Positions 44,920 through 54,239 are shown, numbered from the stretch's first letter. The stretch: DNA of 64,000 bases from Desulfoscipio geothermicus (GCA_016841905.1 JAENYF010000011.1:1-64000), one strand, 5' to 3'. The notes: a model not told the origin generated them from the sequence alone. Numbers and translations are program-made.

Positions 44920-45004
44920 GTTGAATGTGTTCATAAAACCCCTCCTCTTTTCAAACATAATTTTTCTTGTTCCCTCCAATTTAAGTGTGAGGGAATCTTT
45001 TTTT
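44920..45004 (+). ncRNA. Putative sigma-54-dependent small RNA, copy B
   Basis: About 85 bases from the predicted start to the terminator (TTCCCTC 44970-44976 paired with GAGGGAA 44989-44995, T-rich tail). It carries ACCCCTCCTC (44938-44947), which contains the anti-Shine-Dalgarno hexamer CCTCCT. Promoter, C-tract and terminator stem match copy A in the same order while spacer and loop differ, the pattern expected of conserved RNA function. No coding frame with a ribosome site was found. Downstream sequence to 45321 contains no gene but shares CCTGCACT-x-ATG with copy A. Confidence 0.6.
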
Positions 45005-45321
45005 GTCATAAACGCGATAAGTCGTTGCCGCCACCAAAACGCCTGCACTCATGCCCACACCGGCACCTACCGCCAAAGTTTATCAACACAGCTGGCAGAG
45101 CAATATAAAGAGGCCGGTCCAGTTCAGCAGGCCGGCCGTTATATATCACCTTTAAGCATCGCTACGTTTTGGCAGTCATAGAGTATGCCCCGGGCGCCAG
45201 TACGCATTCCTCCCTCGCAGCCTCAAGATTAAACCTTACTCGTCTGAGCAGCACCACAGATTGCTCGCCTGACTTTCCTGCTTTTACATACTTTCTACAC
45301 TATAGGTAATGCCCAGGCCTT

Positions 45322-46266
45322 TTAAATAAACTTAACCCTTTTAAAGCCCTCTGCTGCCCTGTCCAGTCTACCCATCTGGTCGGGGCTTAATTGCGCCAGC
45401 CATCGTTCAGGGATTATCTTATAACCCCAGTAAACACCAGCCAGGCCGCCGGTTATAGCCCCAATGGTGTCAGCATCACCCCCCAGGTTAACAGCACCGA
45501 CCAGAGCCTCTTCAAAAGTTTTATAGTGCAAAAAGCACCACACGGCACAGGCCAGGGAATCTACCGTATACCCGGTAGGCTTTAGGCGCTCTCTTGGCCA
45601 AAGCTCAACAGCGTTAAAAGCCAGCAAAATGAGGCTTTCTGCTTCTCCCGAGTACTGACGGGCAATGTGGCTTAGGAACTTATCCTTTGCGTTGTTCCAA
45701 GCCAGTAGTTTATCCCTGGTTCCACTAAGAATTTCCATCACTAACAGGCAATACAGGCAGCAAGTAAGACCTGCTTCCGGATTCCAGTGCGTCAGCCTAG
45801 CTAGAGCCATGCTCATCCTGTATATGTCCACAGGAGTCCTGTACATGAGGGCAACTGGAAGGGTCCGCATTAAAGCTCCATTTCCAGCTGTCAGCATACC
45901 TTTATCATGAACTAGCAGGGCTGCTTTATGCCAATCCTTGACCTTCTGGTATTCGATGTGGGCAGCGCTAATTGTATTGCCTACATCAGGAGGGTTCGTG
46001 TCCAGCCAGACAAGAAAACGCTCGCCCACGTGAGGTACCGGCTGATGTGGATCTGCCAAAATGCCTTCCGCCATAGCCAGCATCATCTCAGTGTCATCAG
46101 TCCATGCACCAGGCTCAAGGTTCAGCCAGCCACCGCCAACGATGTCCCTGAGCTGTCCATACTTTTGTTTGATTTGCTGTTGATCCATGAATTCTAACGT
46201 GGCGCCGAGGGCATCGCCAATGGCTACGCCATAGAGTCCACCTCTGATTTTATCCAGTTTGACCAA
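45322..46266 (-). CDS. ADP-ribosylglycohydrolase family protein
   Basis: Three hundred and fourteen residues. Metal-site segments GVAIGDALGATLEF (N-terminus), AWTDDTEMMLAMAEG (near residue 55) and GGDADTIGAITGGLAGVYWG (near 260) are those of the DraG/ARH fold, which uses two magnesium ions to remove ADP-ribose from proteins or nucleic acids. Target unknown; no ADP-ribosyltransferase or nif gene is seen in this window. Single gene. Confidence 0.95.
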   Translation of the reverse strand: MVKLDKIRGGLYGVAIGDALGATLEFMDQQQIKQKYGQLRDIVGGGWLNLEPGAWTDDTEMMLAMAEGILADPHQPVPHVGERFLVWLDTNPPDVGNTISAAHIEYQKVKDWHKAALLVHDKGMLTAGNGALMRTLPVALMYRTPVDIYRMSMALARLTHWNPEAGLTCCLYCLLVMEILSGTRDKLLAWNNAKDKFLSHIARQYSGEAESLILLAFNAVELWPRERLKPTGYTVDSLACAVWCFLHYKTFEEALVGAVNLGGDADTIGAITGGLAGVYWGYKIIPERWLAQLSPDQMGRLDRAAEGFKRVKFI

Positions 46267-46557
46267 CTCCTAAAATAAATAAAAGCAGCGCTAACATATT
46301 TGTCATGTTAACGTTGCTATAATACAATTATAACTCAAAGCAGCAACTCCTGCTTACCAGCATGCCACAAGCTAAAAAAAAGATTCCATGGGCTCTTGAT
46401 AAGGATACATTAATATGAGCATAATAAGATGGTTCAGATGGATTACTTTAACCTGCTAGCAGGAAAACCAGAATTTGGTGAGAATTGTATATTAGAGGTA
46501 CCGCCTTGGTCCCTTGCCTATATCGGCTGAAGAATAATTATGGGAGGTACGCCGTAC

Positions 46558-47502
46558 ATGTCATCCCGACAACAGCTGAAAATATTTACCGGCAACGCTA
46601 ACCCCGCCCTGGCGGAGGAAATTGCCCGCTACCTCGGTGTTTCCCTGGGGGCTGCAAAGGTTACTCATTTTAGTGACGGGGAAATACAGGTGAAAATAAA
46701 TGAAAGCGTGCGGGGTTCGGATGTCTTTATCATTCAACCCACCAGCGAACCTGTAAACGAGCACCTGATGGAGCTACTGGTCATGGTGGATGCCATTCGC
46801 CGGGCGTCAGCCATCAGGATCACCCCGGTGATGCCCTTTTACGGGTATGCTCGGCAGGACCGCAAGGCTCGGGCGCGTGACCCCATCACTGCTAAGCTGG
46901 TGGCTAATTTAATCACCGCCAGCGGGGCCAAACGGATCCTGACGATGGATTTACACGCAGCGCAGATTCAGGGTTTTTTTGATATACCGGTGGATCACCT
47001 GCGTGGTGTACCAATTCTGGCCCAGTATTTTATACAGCAGCAAGTGGACAATATCGTGGTGGTGAGTCCAGATATGGGCAGTGTGCAGCGGGCACGGGAA
47101 TTTGCGGAAAGAATTAGCGCCCCCCTCGCCATTATCGACAGGCGGCGCTCTGACCAAAATGAAGCTGAAATCAAGCATATCATCGGTGATATCCTCGGCA
47201 AGAACGTTATCATGCTTGATGACATCATTGACACGGCCGGTACGATAACCCAGGGAGCGGCAGCTCTCAAAGAACTGGGAGCGGAGAATATATATGCCTG
47301 CTGCACCCATCCTGTGCTCAGCGGTCCTGCCCTTGACCTGCTGACAGAGGCCCCCATACGGGAGATCATAGTTACCAATACCATTGCCCTTCCGGAAAGG
47401 AAAAGGATTGCTAAGATAAAAATACTATCTGTAGCACCCCTTATGGCAGAGGCGATTATGCGCATCCATAAGAATCTGTCGGTGAGTAAACTTTTTGACT
47501 AA
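46558..47502 (+). CDS. prs: Ribose-phosphate pyrophosphokinase
   Basis: About 314 residues, typical. It makes PRPP from ribose 5-phosphate and ATP. Signatures are [18 protein letters not shown], the [10 protein letters not shown] flexible ATP loop, [18 protein letters not shown] and the PRPP-binding [24 protein letters not shown] lies upstream of the ATG at 46558; the earlier ATG at 46540 overlaps that site. The gene is not next to glmU as is usual in Firmicutes, so it may be a second copy. Confidence 0.96.
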   Translation: MSSRQQLKIFTGNANPALAEEIARYLGVSLGAAKVTHFSDGEIQVKINESVRGSDVFIIQPTSEPVNEHLMELLVMVDAIRRASAIRITPVMPFYGYARQDRKARARDPITAKLVANLITASGAKRILTMDLHAAQIQGFFDIPVDHLRGVPILAQYFIQQQVDNIVVVSPDMGSVQRAREFAERISAPLAIIDRRRSDQNEAEIKHIIGDILGKNVIMLDDIIDTAGTITQGAAALKELGAENIYACCTHPVLSGPALDLLTEAPIREIIVTNTIALPERKRIAKIKILSVAPLMAEAIMRIHKNLSVSKLFD

Positions 47503-47658
47503 CGACACCGCCTGCCAACTTCATCAACCTTAATTCCATGAAATCACCCCAAAAATATATATAATATCAACAGTTGCGTAAAGTATAACGTAGTAGTTGT
47601 AAATAAAAATATTGAACAGTATAATAAAATAAACTCACCAAGAAAAGGAGGTAACACA

Positions 47659-48234
47659 TTGAATGAGGCATTAGAGTCAATTTATGCTTACACCCGGGCG
47701 GAAGCCATCGAAGCCGGCGAGCAGTTCGACGCGGGAAGCATAGCCGAGGAAATCGGGTTTAGATTCCCTGTATTTCTTACCCGGGCTGTTTGGCTAGGGT
47801 ACATAGTGCCACCTGAAGGACTAGAAGGCCAGGACATAGCAGGCCGCCTGAGGGACACCCTCCGCGCCTTGCAAACCGACATCAACAAAGGCGGCGCAGG
47901 TACTGACATGTTATACTTTTTGGTGAAGTATCAATTACCCAGTGAAACACGATTAAGAGGTTATGAGGCTATAAAATACGCTAAGCAGCACAACCTGACA
48001 TTAAGTAAATATAGTGACTCAGTAGCACCGGCACGCGAAGGTTTAACCGTGGAAGAGGCTGCAGACATCGAACCATACTTAATTTATATAGATAAGAAAC
48101 CGGCAGAGAAGCCGCAATTTGAAACCACAGAAATACAACTGGTGGCTGTGGTGGGGCCAGTCGACAATGATGACCCGCGCCCGGCATTAACAATCATGTT
48201 ACCCGGTGAGGAAAATACCGAACCGAGTTGTTAA
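47659..48234 (+). CDS. DUF6573-like protein
   Basis: One hundred and ninety-one residues starting at a TTG behind AAAAGGAGG. The N-terminal two thirds (IYAYTRAEAIEAGEQFD, EEIGFRFPVFLTRAVW, RDTLRALQTDINKGG) match DUF6573, small proteins more often found on plasmids and conjugative elements. A C-terminal region (KPQFETTEIQLVAVVGPVDN) has the look of an added beta domain. No mobile genes are nearby, so it may be a cargo or relic of transfer. Function unknown. Confidence 0.75.
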   Translation: MNEALESIYAYTRAEAIEAGEQFDAGSIAEEIGFRFPVFLTRAVWLGYIVPPEGLEGQDIAGRLRDTLRALQTDINKGGAGTDMLYFLVKYQLPSETRLRGYEAIKYAKQHNLTLSKYSDSVAPAREGLTVEEAADIEPYLIYIDKKPAEKPQFETTEIQLVAVVGPVDNDDPRPALTIMLPGEENTEPSC

Positions 48235-48267
48235 CTTGGTTAAGTTGGTGAAATTGAGTTAACAAAA

Positions 48268-48292
48268 AATAAGTCCCCGGACGGGGCTTATT
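48268..48292. terminator. Bidirectional terminator
   Basis: AATAAGTCCCC pairs with GGGGCTTATT, with T or A runs on both sides, between two convergent genes. Confidence 0.8.
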
Positions 48293-48318
48293 TTATATTG
48301 TGCGCCCACAGCCCCTCA

Positions 48319-49917
48319 TCACTTTTCTACTATTAGTGGCCTCATCATATCATTATCCTCGTGTTCCAGTATATGACAATGCCATACGTAATCCCCAGAG
48401 TGTTCTTTGAAGTGCATGATAATTGATGTTACTTGCCCGGGTTCCGTTCTCACCACATCTTTGGGACCCTTTTCAAAATCCAAGGGTGGAGTTAGGCTTG
48501 CCAAATTAAATTTATAGTTTCCATTTTCATCGAAATCATCCTCAGTAAACTCTTTTCTGCCTAATATCTCAAAGTGAACTAAATGAACATGGATTGGGTG
48601 TGGAAAATCAAAGTGATTAACTAAATGCCATATTTCAATAGTATCTAATTTAGGCTTTTCAGTAGCCGGTTCATCCCACATTTTATTATTAAGCAAATGC
48701 AGTACTCTGCCGTAATGGTCAGTAGTTTCATCTAAGTGTAAGGTTCTCTCTTGCGCAGCTAAAGCGGGGTCAATTTTGTGAAAAGGCATCAGTTCCTCTG
48801 GAATGGTACTTTTATCCGGGCAGGTTAGTTCATTACCTACTTTAAATTTCAATATAAGCTCAGTGCCAGAGCTAGGGGGAGCGGGTGACTCATTTAACAA
48901 GGTTATTTCCTGTCCTTGATACGCTGAAAAATCAATTATTAAATCAATTCTTTCAGCAGGTTCCAGAATAAAAGAGCTAATCTCCACAGGGTGTTGTAAT
49001 AGCCCTAATTCAGTGCCAATCTGATGGAATACGCCGCTATTACTTAATTTAAGGTCGTAAGCTCGAAGATTTGAGGCGTTTAATATTCTAAATCTATATT
49101 TACGAGGCTCAACCTCCAGGTAAGGCCAAACTTTTCCATTCACCACTATGGTATTGCCAAAGAAAAATGAAGGTGTAGAAGGAACAGGATTATCAACAGG
49201 CGGAGTGGCGTTATCAGGATAAAATAATGTTCCGTCCTTATTAAATGATTTGTCCTGTATCATGATTGGTATTTCATAGGGACCTCTTGGCAGATTAAGT
49301 CTCTTTTCTAAAAAATCTCTTATCAGATAGAACCCAGCCAGCCCTGAGTATACATTTAATCTGGTTATTCCCAAGGCATGATCGTGATACCATAAGGTAC
49401 CTCCGGCCTGATGATTAGTATATTCATATACTTCCCTAGTATATTTTTGTCCAACAAATTTATTATCGCTGGAATACCATGCTTCAGGATGTCCGTCGCT
49501 ATCTGCTTCTACATTAGCGCCATGGAGGTGAACTACCGTTCTTACATCCGGGGTATCCATTGTTCCATGAAGAGTATGATCTATAGGGAGAAAATGCGTG
49601 TTCGGTAATTTGTTTTCCCATTTAACTTTAACAGGAATATCTTTAGAAACCTGAATAGTTGGGCCAGGATAGGTTCCATTATATCCAAAAATAGTAGTGA
49701 GAGGAAAGTCTTTATGAAATCTGTGTTTTGCTTTCCTCATTTCAATATGATAAAGTAGAGTTTTTTCCTCTGAGTGTTCATATTGCTTAACTGGCCTCGC
49801 TATAGCCGGTATCGGCATTGGATCCACAAATTTAGGAATAGTAGCAGGATCGGATGGATCTACAAAAATTTCCGGTTCTTTGGGTTTTGGGGGCCAATAT
49901 TCTGAATCAATACCCAT
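48319..49917 (-). CDS. Multicopper oxidase, CotA/bilirubin oxidase-like
   Basis: About 532 residues with three cupredoxin domains. All four copper motifs are intact: HLHGANVEADSDG, WYHDHALGI, HPIHVHLVHF and the C-terminal HCHILEHEDNDMM, which holds the type 1 ligands. There is no signal peptide. This is the layout of CotA, a heat-stable laccase of the spore coat, and a coat location fits the spore genes around it. The ATG at 49917 follows AAAGGAG. Single gene. Confidence 0.94.
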   Translation of the reverse strand: MGIDSEYWPPKPKEPEIFVDPSDPATIPKFVDPMPIPAIARPVKQYEHSEEKTLLYHIEMRKAKHRFHKDFPLTTIFGYNGTYPGPTIQVSKDIPVKVKWENKLPNTHFLPIDHTLHGTMDTPDVRTVVHLHGANVEADSDGHPEAWYSSDNKFVGQKYTREVYEYTNHQAGGTLWYHDHALGITRLNVYSGLAGFYLIRDFLEKRLNLPRGPYEIPIMIQDKSFNKDGTLFYPDNATPPVDNPVPSTPSFFFGNTIVVNGKVWPYLEVEPRKYRFRILNASNLRAYDLKLSNSGVFHQIGTELGLLQHPVEISSFILEPAERIDLIIDFSAYQGQEITLLNESPAPPSSGTELILKFKVGNELTCPDKSTIPEELMPFHKIDPALAAQERTLHLDETTDHYGRVLHLLNNKMWDEPATEKPKLDTIEIWHLVNHFDFPHPIHVHLVHFEILGRKEFTEDDFDENGNYKFNLASLTPPLDFEKGPKDVVRTEPGQVTSIIMHFKEHSGDYVWHCHILEHEDNDMMRPLIVEK

Positions 49918-50039
49918 TGTCACGGCTCCTTTCATAAATTAACTTTTAACAAAAAGAACATCTTTTAAATATCATATGTTTTATTTACAATTTTGTGTTT
50001 AGTAACGACATGGGGATTTTCCGCAAAGAACCTCCTCGT

Positions 50040-50879
50040 TTACACCTTTTTCTGGTTTTTAAAGGCTTCAATCATTTCACTTGTCAGGGAAATATTAGAA
50101 TCCGCCTCCGGAATCTCATCCCTGGGCAGCCAAACTCCGATAGCCAGCTCATCCTCATCAAGACGAATCGAATCATCACCATCAAGCTCGCAATAAAAAC
50201 CCGCCAGGATGGTGTCGGTAAACGGCCAGGGCTGGCTTTTATAATAACGGATATTTTTAACCTTCAGCCCCACTTCCTCCATGACCTCTCTGCGCACTGT
50301 CTGCTCAAGGCTTTCCCCAATTTCTGCAAAACCGGCTATAAGTGCATAATTACGGTACTCGCGATTGGCATATTTGGTCAAAAGCAGCCTGTCCCCATCA
50401 TGCACAGCAACGATGACACAGGGAGAAATGGTGGGATAGGCTGTCATACCACAGCTTTCGCAATGAAGCAGACGTTCTTTTTCTGATCGTTTAAGGGGTT
50501 TAGTGCACCGGCTGCAGAACCGGTGATTGCCGTACCAGCGATTTAGCTGCCAGCCGATCGCCCCGGCAAAAGATCGCCAGTATTTTTTCTCCGACCGAAA
50601 TCGGCTCGTGCTTACATAGTTCCAGCCTGAGACATCATCAAGCCCAGCTTCTTCAACCAGATAATAATTTAGCTCATCAATGGTAAATAAAAACTGGGCC
50701 TCCCGCATCAGATGCGGATGACTAACTGAAAAATCAGCAAAGGACGGATACCAAAGCTTATCCTTATCCTCCCGGATCAGAACGGTATCTCCCTGATAAG
50801 CTAGGAACAAGTCCTCCGGACCCGCCTTTTTATTTTTAAATTCATTATTGAATACTCTTGGTTCAATATCCTGGATCAT
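50040..50879 (-). CDS. nudC: NAD+ diphosphatase / NAD-RNA decapping Nudix hydrolase
   Basis: About 279 residues. A zinc ribbon (CSRCTKPL and CESCGMTA) precedes the Nudix box GFAEIGESLEQTVRREVMEEVG, followed by SQPWPFTD, the motif that marks NudC. The enzyme splits NAD(H) to NMN(H) and AMP and removes NAD caps from RNA. GGGAGG lies before the ATG at 50879. Single gene. Confidence 0.96.
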   Translation of the reverse strand: MIQDIEPRVFNNEFKNKKAGPEDLFLAYQGDTVLIREDKDKLWYPSFADFSVSHPHLMREAQFLFTIDELNYYLVEEAGLDDVSGWNYVSTSRFRSEKKYWRSFAGAIGWQLNRWYGNHRFCSRCTKPLKRSEKERLLHCESCGMTAYPTISPCVIVAVHDGDRLLLTKYANREYRNYALIAGFAEIGESLEQTVRREVMEEVGLKVKNIRYYKSQPWPFTDTILAGFYCELDGDDSIRLDEDELAIGVWLPRDEIPEADSNISLTSEMIEAFKNQKKV

Positions 50880-51005
50880 CAGCTTAACCTCCCTTTCACT
50901 TCCAGTATAGCGCACATCTTCAATCCTGTGTCTCACCTTACATGTATTAATAATTTTAATTAACTTGCAAACAATACATTTATCGCTGGGAGATATCCAT
51001 ATATA

Positions 51006-51185
51006 ATGCCGGATAAACCATTATGTATTAAAAAGAATGTTGGCCCGATAGATCAAGCCGTTCGTTTAACACTAGGTTCTGCACTGGTGGTATTGCCTGC
51101 TCTTTACCATTGGCCGCCATGGGCTATTGCAGTTCTAGCGGCAGTCGGCGGGGCGCAAATTTTAGAAAGCATCATTGACTATTGA
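51006..51185 (+). CDS. DUF2892 (YgaP-like) small membrane protein
   Basis: Fifty-nine residues. KKNVGPIDQAVRLTLGSALV followed by two short hydrophobic helices and a final QILESIIDY is the DUF2892 inner-membrane module, elsewhere fused to rhodanese domains in YgaP. Here it stands alone. A GGGAG site lies ten bases upstream of the ATG. Function unknown. Confidence 0.8.
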   Translation: MPDKPLCIKKNVGPIDQAVRLTLGSALVVLPALYHWPPWAIAVLAAVGGAQILESIIDY

Positions 51186-51250
51186 CCTCTATTAGACATT
51201 CTTGGGTGGTCTACCCTTGATAAAGTTGAAACCAAGAGCTGAGCGAACAA

Positions 51251-51276
51251 CAAGAGACAGCCAAGGCTGTCTCTTG
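51251..51276. terminator. Perfect 12-bp terminator hairpin
   Basis: CAAGAGACAGCC pairs with GGCTGTCTCTTG around two bases, between convergent genes. Confidence 0.75.
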
Positions 51277-51290
51277 AAACCAGTTTGCTG

Positions 51291-51665
51291 TTAATCATCC
51301 TCAGAACAATCGCCAATTAAACAAACTGCCGAATCACTGCAATTATCGCAATTAACGGCTAAATCCACAACAATAGAAGCAGCCCCGGGCGGACATGCAT
51401 TAACCGTAACAGTTGCAGTTACCGGTATTAAGCCATCACTTGGCGGGATGGGTAATGTTCCATCCGGGTTCGGTGTCAAACCAGGAGAGCTTAACACGCA
51501 TGTAGCAGCGCCCGGTCCTTGTCCCGGGACTACCACGAGACATCTGGCCAGGCAATTCTCGCAAATATCCGTGACAACTACCTGAAAAACCACATCAAAA
51601 GGTACTCCGACAACTACAGCTTCCGGGCAGTTATCCAAATCAACTACGCAGCAATTAATTCCCAT
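51291..51665 (-). CDS. Cys-rich beta-type protein
   Basis: One hundred and twenty-four residues with eleven or more cysteines in pairs (NCCVVDLDNC, ICENCLARC, NCDNCSDSAVC) and valine-rich beta-like stretches; the tail is acidic (GDCSEDD). No signal peptide or membrane helix. The pattern resembles disulfide-crosslinked spore surface or exosporium proteins, but no family is recognised. Good ribosome site (AAAGGGG) and single-gene unit with a terminator. Confidence 0.75.
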   Translation of the reverse strand: MGINCCVVDLDNCPEAVVVGVPFDVVFQVVVTDICENCLARCLVVVPGQGPGAATCVLSSPGLTPNPDGTLPIPPSDGLIPVTATVTVNACPPGAASIVVDLAVNCDNCSDSAVCLIGDCSEDD

Positions 51666-51977
51666 TTTTAATCACCCCTTTGGTAAAATTTGTTCTAACG
51701 CAATATATTATGTTTAACGCGGCAGGAACGTTAACCTAAAAAAAAATGCTTTCCTCAATATCTACTTACTTTGCAGGGAGTATAGCACATTGTAACGGTC
51801 TAACTTTAAATGATCTCTATTTTCCCGCCCGAAGGTTCTTTTCTCGAATTTATATCCAACCCGGAAACACCGGAGCCTGCGGCTGCCGGCAGAATTGCTT
51901 TCGGCTGGTGAGTTGAGCCTATCCCGCTGCAAAATGTCTATAGTTATTCGCTTACTCCCTTTCTGATTTCTAAAAGC
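51666..51977. other. Intergenic stretch without recognisable gene
   Basis: No supported frame, hairpin terminator or repeat was identified here. Confidence 0.4.
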
Positions 51978-52298
51978 TTAATGAGAAGTAACAAGTTTTA
52001 ATCCTACAATTCCTATTATTATAAACCCAATGCACATTAGTCTGATTATATCAACAGGCTCTTTAAACAATATTATTCCTAAAATCACAGTACCAATAGT
52101 ACCAATTCCTGTCCAAATTGCATAGGCAGTACCTAACGGTAGATTCTTTAAGGCCAATGATAAAAAATAGAAGCTTGCTATCATTCCTGATATGGTAAAT
52201 ATACTTGGTACAAGTACTGTAAATCCCTGCGAATACTTTAACCCTACAGCCCACCACACTTCAAACATCCCTGCAATAACCAGGTATAACCATTTCAT
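51978..52298 (-). CDS. gdx: SMR family guanidinium exporter
   Basis: About 106 residues and four membrane helices. The coupling glutamate is in AGMFEVWWAVGLKYSQGF, and WWAVGLKY plus GTAYAIWTGIGTIG mark the Gdx/SugE branch that swaps guanidinium for protons, not the drug-type EmrE branch. The ATG at 52298 has AAGGAGAG upstream. A guanidine-I riboswitch and terminator precede it, which confirms the substrate by context. Works as an antiparallel dimer in the membrane. Confidence 0.95.
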   Translation of the reverse strand: MKWLYLVIAGMFEVWWAVGLKYSQGFTVLVPSIFTISGMIASFYFLSLALKNLPLGTAYAIWTGIGTIGTVILGIILFKEPVDIIRLMCIGFIIIGIVGLKLVTSH

Positions 52299-52329
52299 AT
52301 TTTCACTCTCCTTGTAAAGTATAAAAAAT

Positions 52330-52452
52330 AAAAAAGCCACGGTTGATATTTTAAAAATATCTCCCAGGCTTTTATCCTTCCGTGTACACAGTAGACTGTG
52401 CGTTTTATCTTGGACCAGACCAGTCAGGAATTCAAACTGCGGAACCCTATAA
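52330..52452 (-). promoter_or_regulatory. Guanidine-I (ykkC) riboswitch with terminator
   Basis: On the minus strand the conserved blocks occur in order: AGGGTTCCGC (52448-52439), CTGGTCTGGTCCAAGA, ACGCAC, ACACGGAAGGATAAAAGCC and TGGGAGA. The 3-prime AAAGCC of the aptamer can instead pair with GGCTTTTTT around an inner GATATTTTTAAAATATC hairpin, forming a terminator (about 52372-52331). Guanidine should stabilise the aptamer and let the exporter gene be read. Confidence 0.93.
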
Positions 52453-52529
52453 AACTTTAAGATATTAAGTTTTTTTCTACGTTAAATCATAGCAAAAGAC
52501 TTATGGTTAGTCAATGATTTCGGCAGGGC

Positions 52530-53573
52530 TCATATTGTTGTCATAGCAATGCGCATCGAGAACCTTACCGGAAGCGCAGCGTTGGCCATTTGGTTTAGAT
52601 CTCCTACAAAATATAAATCCTTAACTGGATAATAAAAAGCAAACGATCCTGTCGAACCGGAATGCCCCTTTATCTCACCTTTCCCCATAAAGAGTGTGGC
52701 TAATCCATTTAAAGGAATCCGCATATATCCCCCACCATAGCAAATCGGCCACATTGAAGCTTGCAACTTGTTGTATGATGACAGCTTATCGAAAATTGAT
52801 TGATCAAACAGTGCACCGCCAAAGAAAGCCTTAATAAACAACATCAACTCACGAGCAGTAGACACGCAACCGCCGCTTGCCCGGCTGCTCATGACAAATT
52901 TTGGACGATGAATAGCTTTGTCCTTATAATATATTTTTGGCACAAAGTCATTTTCACTTTCAGGAAGATATGTGTTCTTTAGTCCTACCGGTTCAAATAT
53001 AAACTTTCTATATACCTCTCTTAATGGCAAATCCATAGCCTTTTCTAGTATTTCGCCGAGCATATCAAAGTTTATATCCGCATAATAAGCTCTTTTCATA
53101 GTGCGGGGCGCAAAGTGAGGGGTTAATTTTTTTACCAATTCCATAGATTCATTAAAGGTCAAATAAAAATCTTCGTTAATAACGCGATTTTTTGCACTAT
53201 TATTCCCTTCTTCGTAAACATCGGGCAAACCGCTTACTTGAAACAGCAAATCGGATATGGTCAGCGAAAAAGAATATTCCTTGCCTTTATAGCTATGCAA
53301 CCCCTCCAGGACAGCCTTATCAAAATATTTTGTAATACTGTCGTCAAGTGACAGCTTACCCTGCTCCCGCAAAGCCAAAATGCACGAGGTGGTGAAGAGT
53401 TTTGTAATGCTGGCCATAAGTAGTGGAGAATCTAAATCCCTGGCACCGTGCCCTTTGCTATATGAAATATCCCCCCTAGTGTTTTGGACAAATAGCACAG
53501 CCTCGTGGATTTGATTTGAGCCAACAGTTTTGTTAAAAATTCTTTCGAGCTTTTGCATTAGATTTGTTTCCAT
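52530..53573 (-). CDS. Serine hydrolase of the class C beta-lactamase family
   Basis: About 347 residues. The nucleophile serine and general base lie in ASITKLFTTS (SxxK, near residue 64), the second motif is YADIN (YxN, near 165), and a GHSGSTG segment near 305 takes the place of KTG. This set fits DD-peptidase/esterase-like hydrolases; no signal peptide is seen, so a cytoplasmic esterase or peptidase is more likely than a true beta-lactamase. AAAGGA precedes the ATG. Single gene. Confidence 0.9.
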   Translation of the reverse strand: METNLMQKLERIFNKTVGSNQIHEAVLFVQNTRGDISYSKGHGARDLDSPLLMASITKLFTTSCILALREQGKLSLDDSITKYFDKAVLEGLHSYKGKEYSFSLTISDLLFQVSGLPDVYEEGNNSAKNRVINEDFYLTFNESMELVKKLTPHFAPRTMKRAYYADINFDMLGEILEKAMDLPLREVYRKFIFEPVGLKNTYLPESENDFVPKIYYKDKAIHRPKFVMSSRASGGCVSTARELMLFIKAFFGGALFDQSIFDKLSSYNKLQASMWPICYGGGYMRIPLNGLATLFMGKGEIKGHSGSTGSFAFYYPVKDLYFVGDLNQMANAALPVRFSMRIAMTTI

Positions 53574-53687
53574 AAGCTTTCCTTTCACTAGTGGAGAAAT
53601 ATAACCTTAAGGGAGGGAAAGAATTTTATGTCGTGGAATACAGCTATGGTATAACTAGTTTAATTTCATCTGTTAGGGGTGAAAACT

Positions 53688-54239
53688 TTGAACCTGGATA
53701 AATTTACTTTAACTAGGGAAGACGCAGTATTAATGATCATCGATATCCAAGAGCGCTTGGTACCGGCAATGAACTACCGCGATCAGGTTATTCGCAACAC
53801 TAATATTTTAATCACCACAGCCACAAAATTAGCCATTCCGGTTATAGTAACTGAACAGAATCCCAAAGGCCTGGGAAAGACAGTCCCCGAATTAAATACC
53901 GGGACAGCCATGGTATTTGAAAAAATTATTTTTTGTGGATGTACAACAGAAGTGCTATCAACATTAAACCGGCTAGCCGGAAGGAAAATCATTGTAGTCG
54001 GGATGGAAACCCATGTCTGCATTTTGCAAACGGTAAGGAGTCTCCTTGAACACGGGTACCAGGTATTTGTGGTGGGCAACGCGGTATGTTCTCGCACCAA
54101 AGAAAATTACAAAAACGGATTATCCCAGATGATGCAGATGGGGTCCGTTGTTACCAATACCGAGACAGTATTTTTCGATTTATTAAAACAGGCCAACACC
54201 CCTGAATTCAGGGAGTTATTACCGCTGGTGAAAGGCTGA
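53688..54239 (+). CDS. Isochorismatase-like cysteine hydrolase
   Basis: About 183 residues. Catalytic triad positions of the isochorismatase-like fold are seen: D in LMIIDIQERLVP, K in VFEKIIF region and C in VGMETHVCILQT (near residue 110), preceded by the typical cis-peptide segment. Family members hydrolyse nicotinamide, carbamoyl or other small amides; the substrate cannot be set. Start is probably the TTG at 53688 behind AGGGG, with GTG 53679 as alternative. Confidence 0.93.
   Translation: MNLDKFTLTREDAVLMIIDIQERLVPAMNYRDQVIRNTNILITTATKLAIPVIVTEQNPKGLGKTVPELNTGTAMVFEKIIFCGCTTEVLSTLNRLAGRKIIVVGMETHVCILQTVRSLLEHGYQVFVVGNAVCSRTKENYKNGLSQMMQMGSVVTNTETVFFDLLKQANTPEFRELLPLVKG

Noticed and set aside
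44678-45181. A 167-codon plus-strand open frame
   Set aside because: It spans the sigma-54 promoter, the small RNA and its terminator, has no ribosome site and an unlikely composition rich in Ser, Phe and Gln; treated as chance.
52530-53573. Antibiotic-resistance beta-lactamase
   Set aside because: The SxxK and YxN motifs are general to the class C fold, the third motif is not KTG and there is no signal peptide; called as a serine hydrolase only.
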